Shown here: piece by piece, positions 5,497 through 5,826 of the stretch
Position numbering within the stretch: position 1 is the stretch's first letter
Layout of the letters: each line of letters starts with the position of its first letter
NCBI GenBank assembly: GCA_947505915.1
Contig: CANNNH010000105.1
Span: 1-5,826 of the forward strand
Reading direction: 5' to 3'
Length of the DNA: 5,826 nucleotides
DNA from: Comamonadaceae bacterium
GTDB lineage: Bacteria; Pseudomonadota; Gammaproteobacteria; Burkholderiales; Burkholderiaceae
Program-made: the position numbers and the translations under genes
Notes under the pieces: model-generated
What the model saw: only the letters and a program-made list of their open reading frames with translations
Databases searched by the model: none
What the model was told of the DNA's origin: nothing

Positions 5497-5591
5497 ACCC
5501 GTGGGGTGCGGCGAAGCGTCGATCGGGTTCCCACTCGTCTCGTTTTTCTGCGCCACAACGGGTAGTGATTGACTGTTCTTGTGGAGCGTCT
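5497..5591 (+). promoter_or_regulatory. candidate riboswitch expression platform hiding the Shine-Dalgarno
   Basis: The Shine-Dalgarno GGAG (5583-5586) lies 5 bases before the GTG start at 5592. It can be buried in a helix between 5549-5558 and 5579-5588, ten positions with one G-A mismatch and one G-T wobble, across a 20-base loop. A competing helix pairs ACCCGT (5497-5502) with ACGGGT (5558-5563) and GTGCG (5506-5510) with 5551-5556, which would free the Shine-Dalgarno. In addition, TTCGATC (5486-5492), which includes the 3' strand of P1, can pair with GATCGGG (5521-5527). Five T residues at 5543-5547 are not directly preceded by a good hairpin, so translational control looks likelier than termination. 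The pairings are seen; the mechanism is inferred. Confidence 0.5.
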
Positions 5592-5826
5592 GTGGAACTT
5601 TTTTCTGCCCCCTGGTGGTCGGCATTGCTGGCGATCATCTTGATCGACCTGGTTTTGGCCGGCGACAACGCCATCTTGATCGCGTTGGCCGCGCGCAACC
5701 TCCCGCCTGCACTCCAACGCAAAGCCATCATCTGGGGCACGGTGGGTGCCATTGTTGTTCGCAGCGTCATGACCTTGTGCGTGGTTTGGCTGCTGCAAAT
5801 ACCGGGCTTGATGTTGGTCGGCGGCC
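5592..5826 (+). CDS. TerC-family integral membrane protein, 3' end cut off
   Basis: TerC-family proteins are multi-pass inner-membrane proteins. Members such as Alx and YkoY are tied to manganese homeostasis, probably export, and others to tellurite resistance. Only the first 78 residues are in the window, roughly a third of a typical member. They contain a membrane segment at about 8-29 that includes the family motif DLVLAGDNAI (19-28, with Asp19, Asp25 and Asn26), a short basic loop AARNLPPALQRK (33-44), and a second segment at about 45-69. The sequence resembles the YjbE-type subgroup. The start is GTG at 5592, supported by GGAG five bases upstream; a GTG at 5581 is in another frame. The upstream manganese riboswitch implies expression responsive to Mn2+ and a role in removing or handling excess manganese. 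Substrate is inferred from the riboswitch and family. Confidence 0.9.
   Translation, partial: MELFSAPWWSALLAIILIDLVLAGDNAILIALAARNLPPALQRKAIIWGTVGAIVVRSVMTLCVVWLLQIPGLMLVGG

Noticed and set aside
5528..5550. Intrinsic terminator at the TTTTT run between the riboswitch and the TerC-family gene
   Set aside because: No good hairpin ends directly before the T run; the nearest pairing (GTGGG with CCCAC) ends several bases earlier and encloses an irregular loop.
5409..5798. Minus-strand open frame of 129 codons at the right end
   Set aside because: It is antisense to the riboswitch and the TerC-family gene, both of which have strong independent evidence.

Overview
The window looks like a core-chromosome segment of a betaproteobacterium, most likely in or near the family Comamonadaceae (order Burkholderiales). 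This rests on the moderately GC-rich sequence, the close fit of the proteins to that group as I know them, the bamE/fur divergent pair, and an hpf-ptsN-hprK cluster that includes HPr kinase. No insertion sequence, phage gene, CRISPR array, rRNA or tRNA gene was seen. Nearly every base is assigned to eight protein genes and their control regions.

Layout. Positions 1-781 (minus) hold dapB, cut off at its 3' end by the window edge. Positions 801-1373 (minus) hold bamE, 19 bases upstream of dapB and probably co-transcribed with it. A 60-base divergent spacer separates bamE from fur (1434-1868, plus), with overlapping candidate promoters. fur meets hprK (1872-2816, minus) tail to tail with only 3 bases between stop codons. 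hprK, ptsN (2871-3338, minus) and hpf (3556-3891, minus) form one minus-strand cluster of nitrogen-related phosphotransferase and ribosome-hibernation genes. The 217-base hpf-ptsN gap is rich in hairpins, a G-quadruplex motif and inverted repeats. A 391-base divergent region then leads to corA (4283-5269, plus). Positions 5270-5591 hold a terminator-like hairpin and a clear yybP-ykoY manganese riboswitch, followed by a TerC-family membrane protein gene (5592 to the window end, plus).

How the parts relate. Two themes stand out. One is metal homeostasis: Fur (iron), a CorA-type divalent cation channel (magnesium/cobalt), and a TerC-family protein behind a Mn2+-sensing riboswitch. The other is stress and nutrient control: Hpf parks ribosomes in stationary phase, PtsN is the terminal phosphoacceptor of the PTS-Ntr chain, and HprK modifies HPr-like phosphocarriers. 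dapB (lysine and peptidoglycan precursor synthesis) and bamE (outer-membrane protein assembly) are envelope functions.

The best non-coding signal is the riboswitch at 5356-5490. Its downstream expression platform appears able to hide or expose the Shine-Dalgarno sequence of the TerC-family gene by two mutually exclusive helices. The riboswitch class is known; the specific switching model is my inference from base pairing. Nothing in the window looks like a wholly new system. The least explained stretches are the structured region upstream of corA (about 4109-4275) and the repeat-rich ptsN control region (3341-3413).
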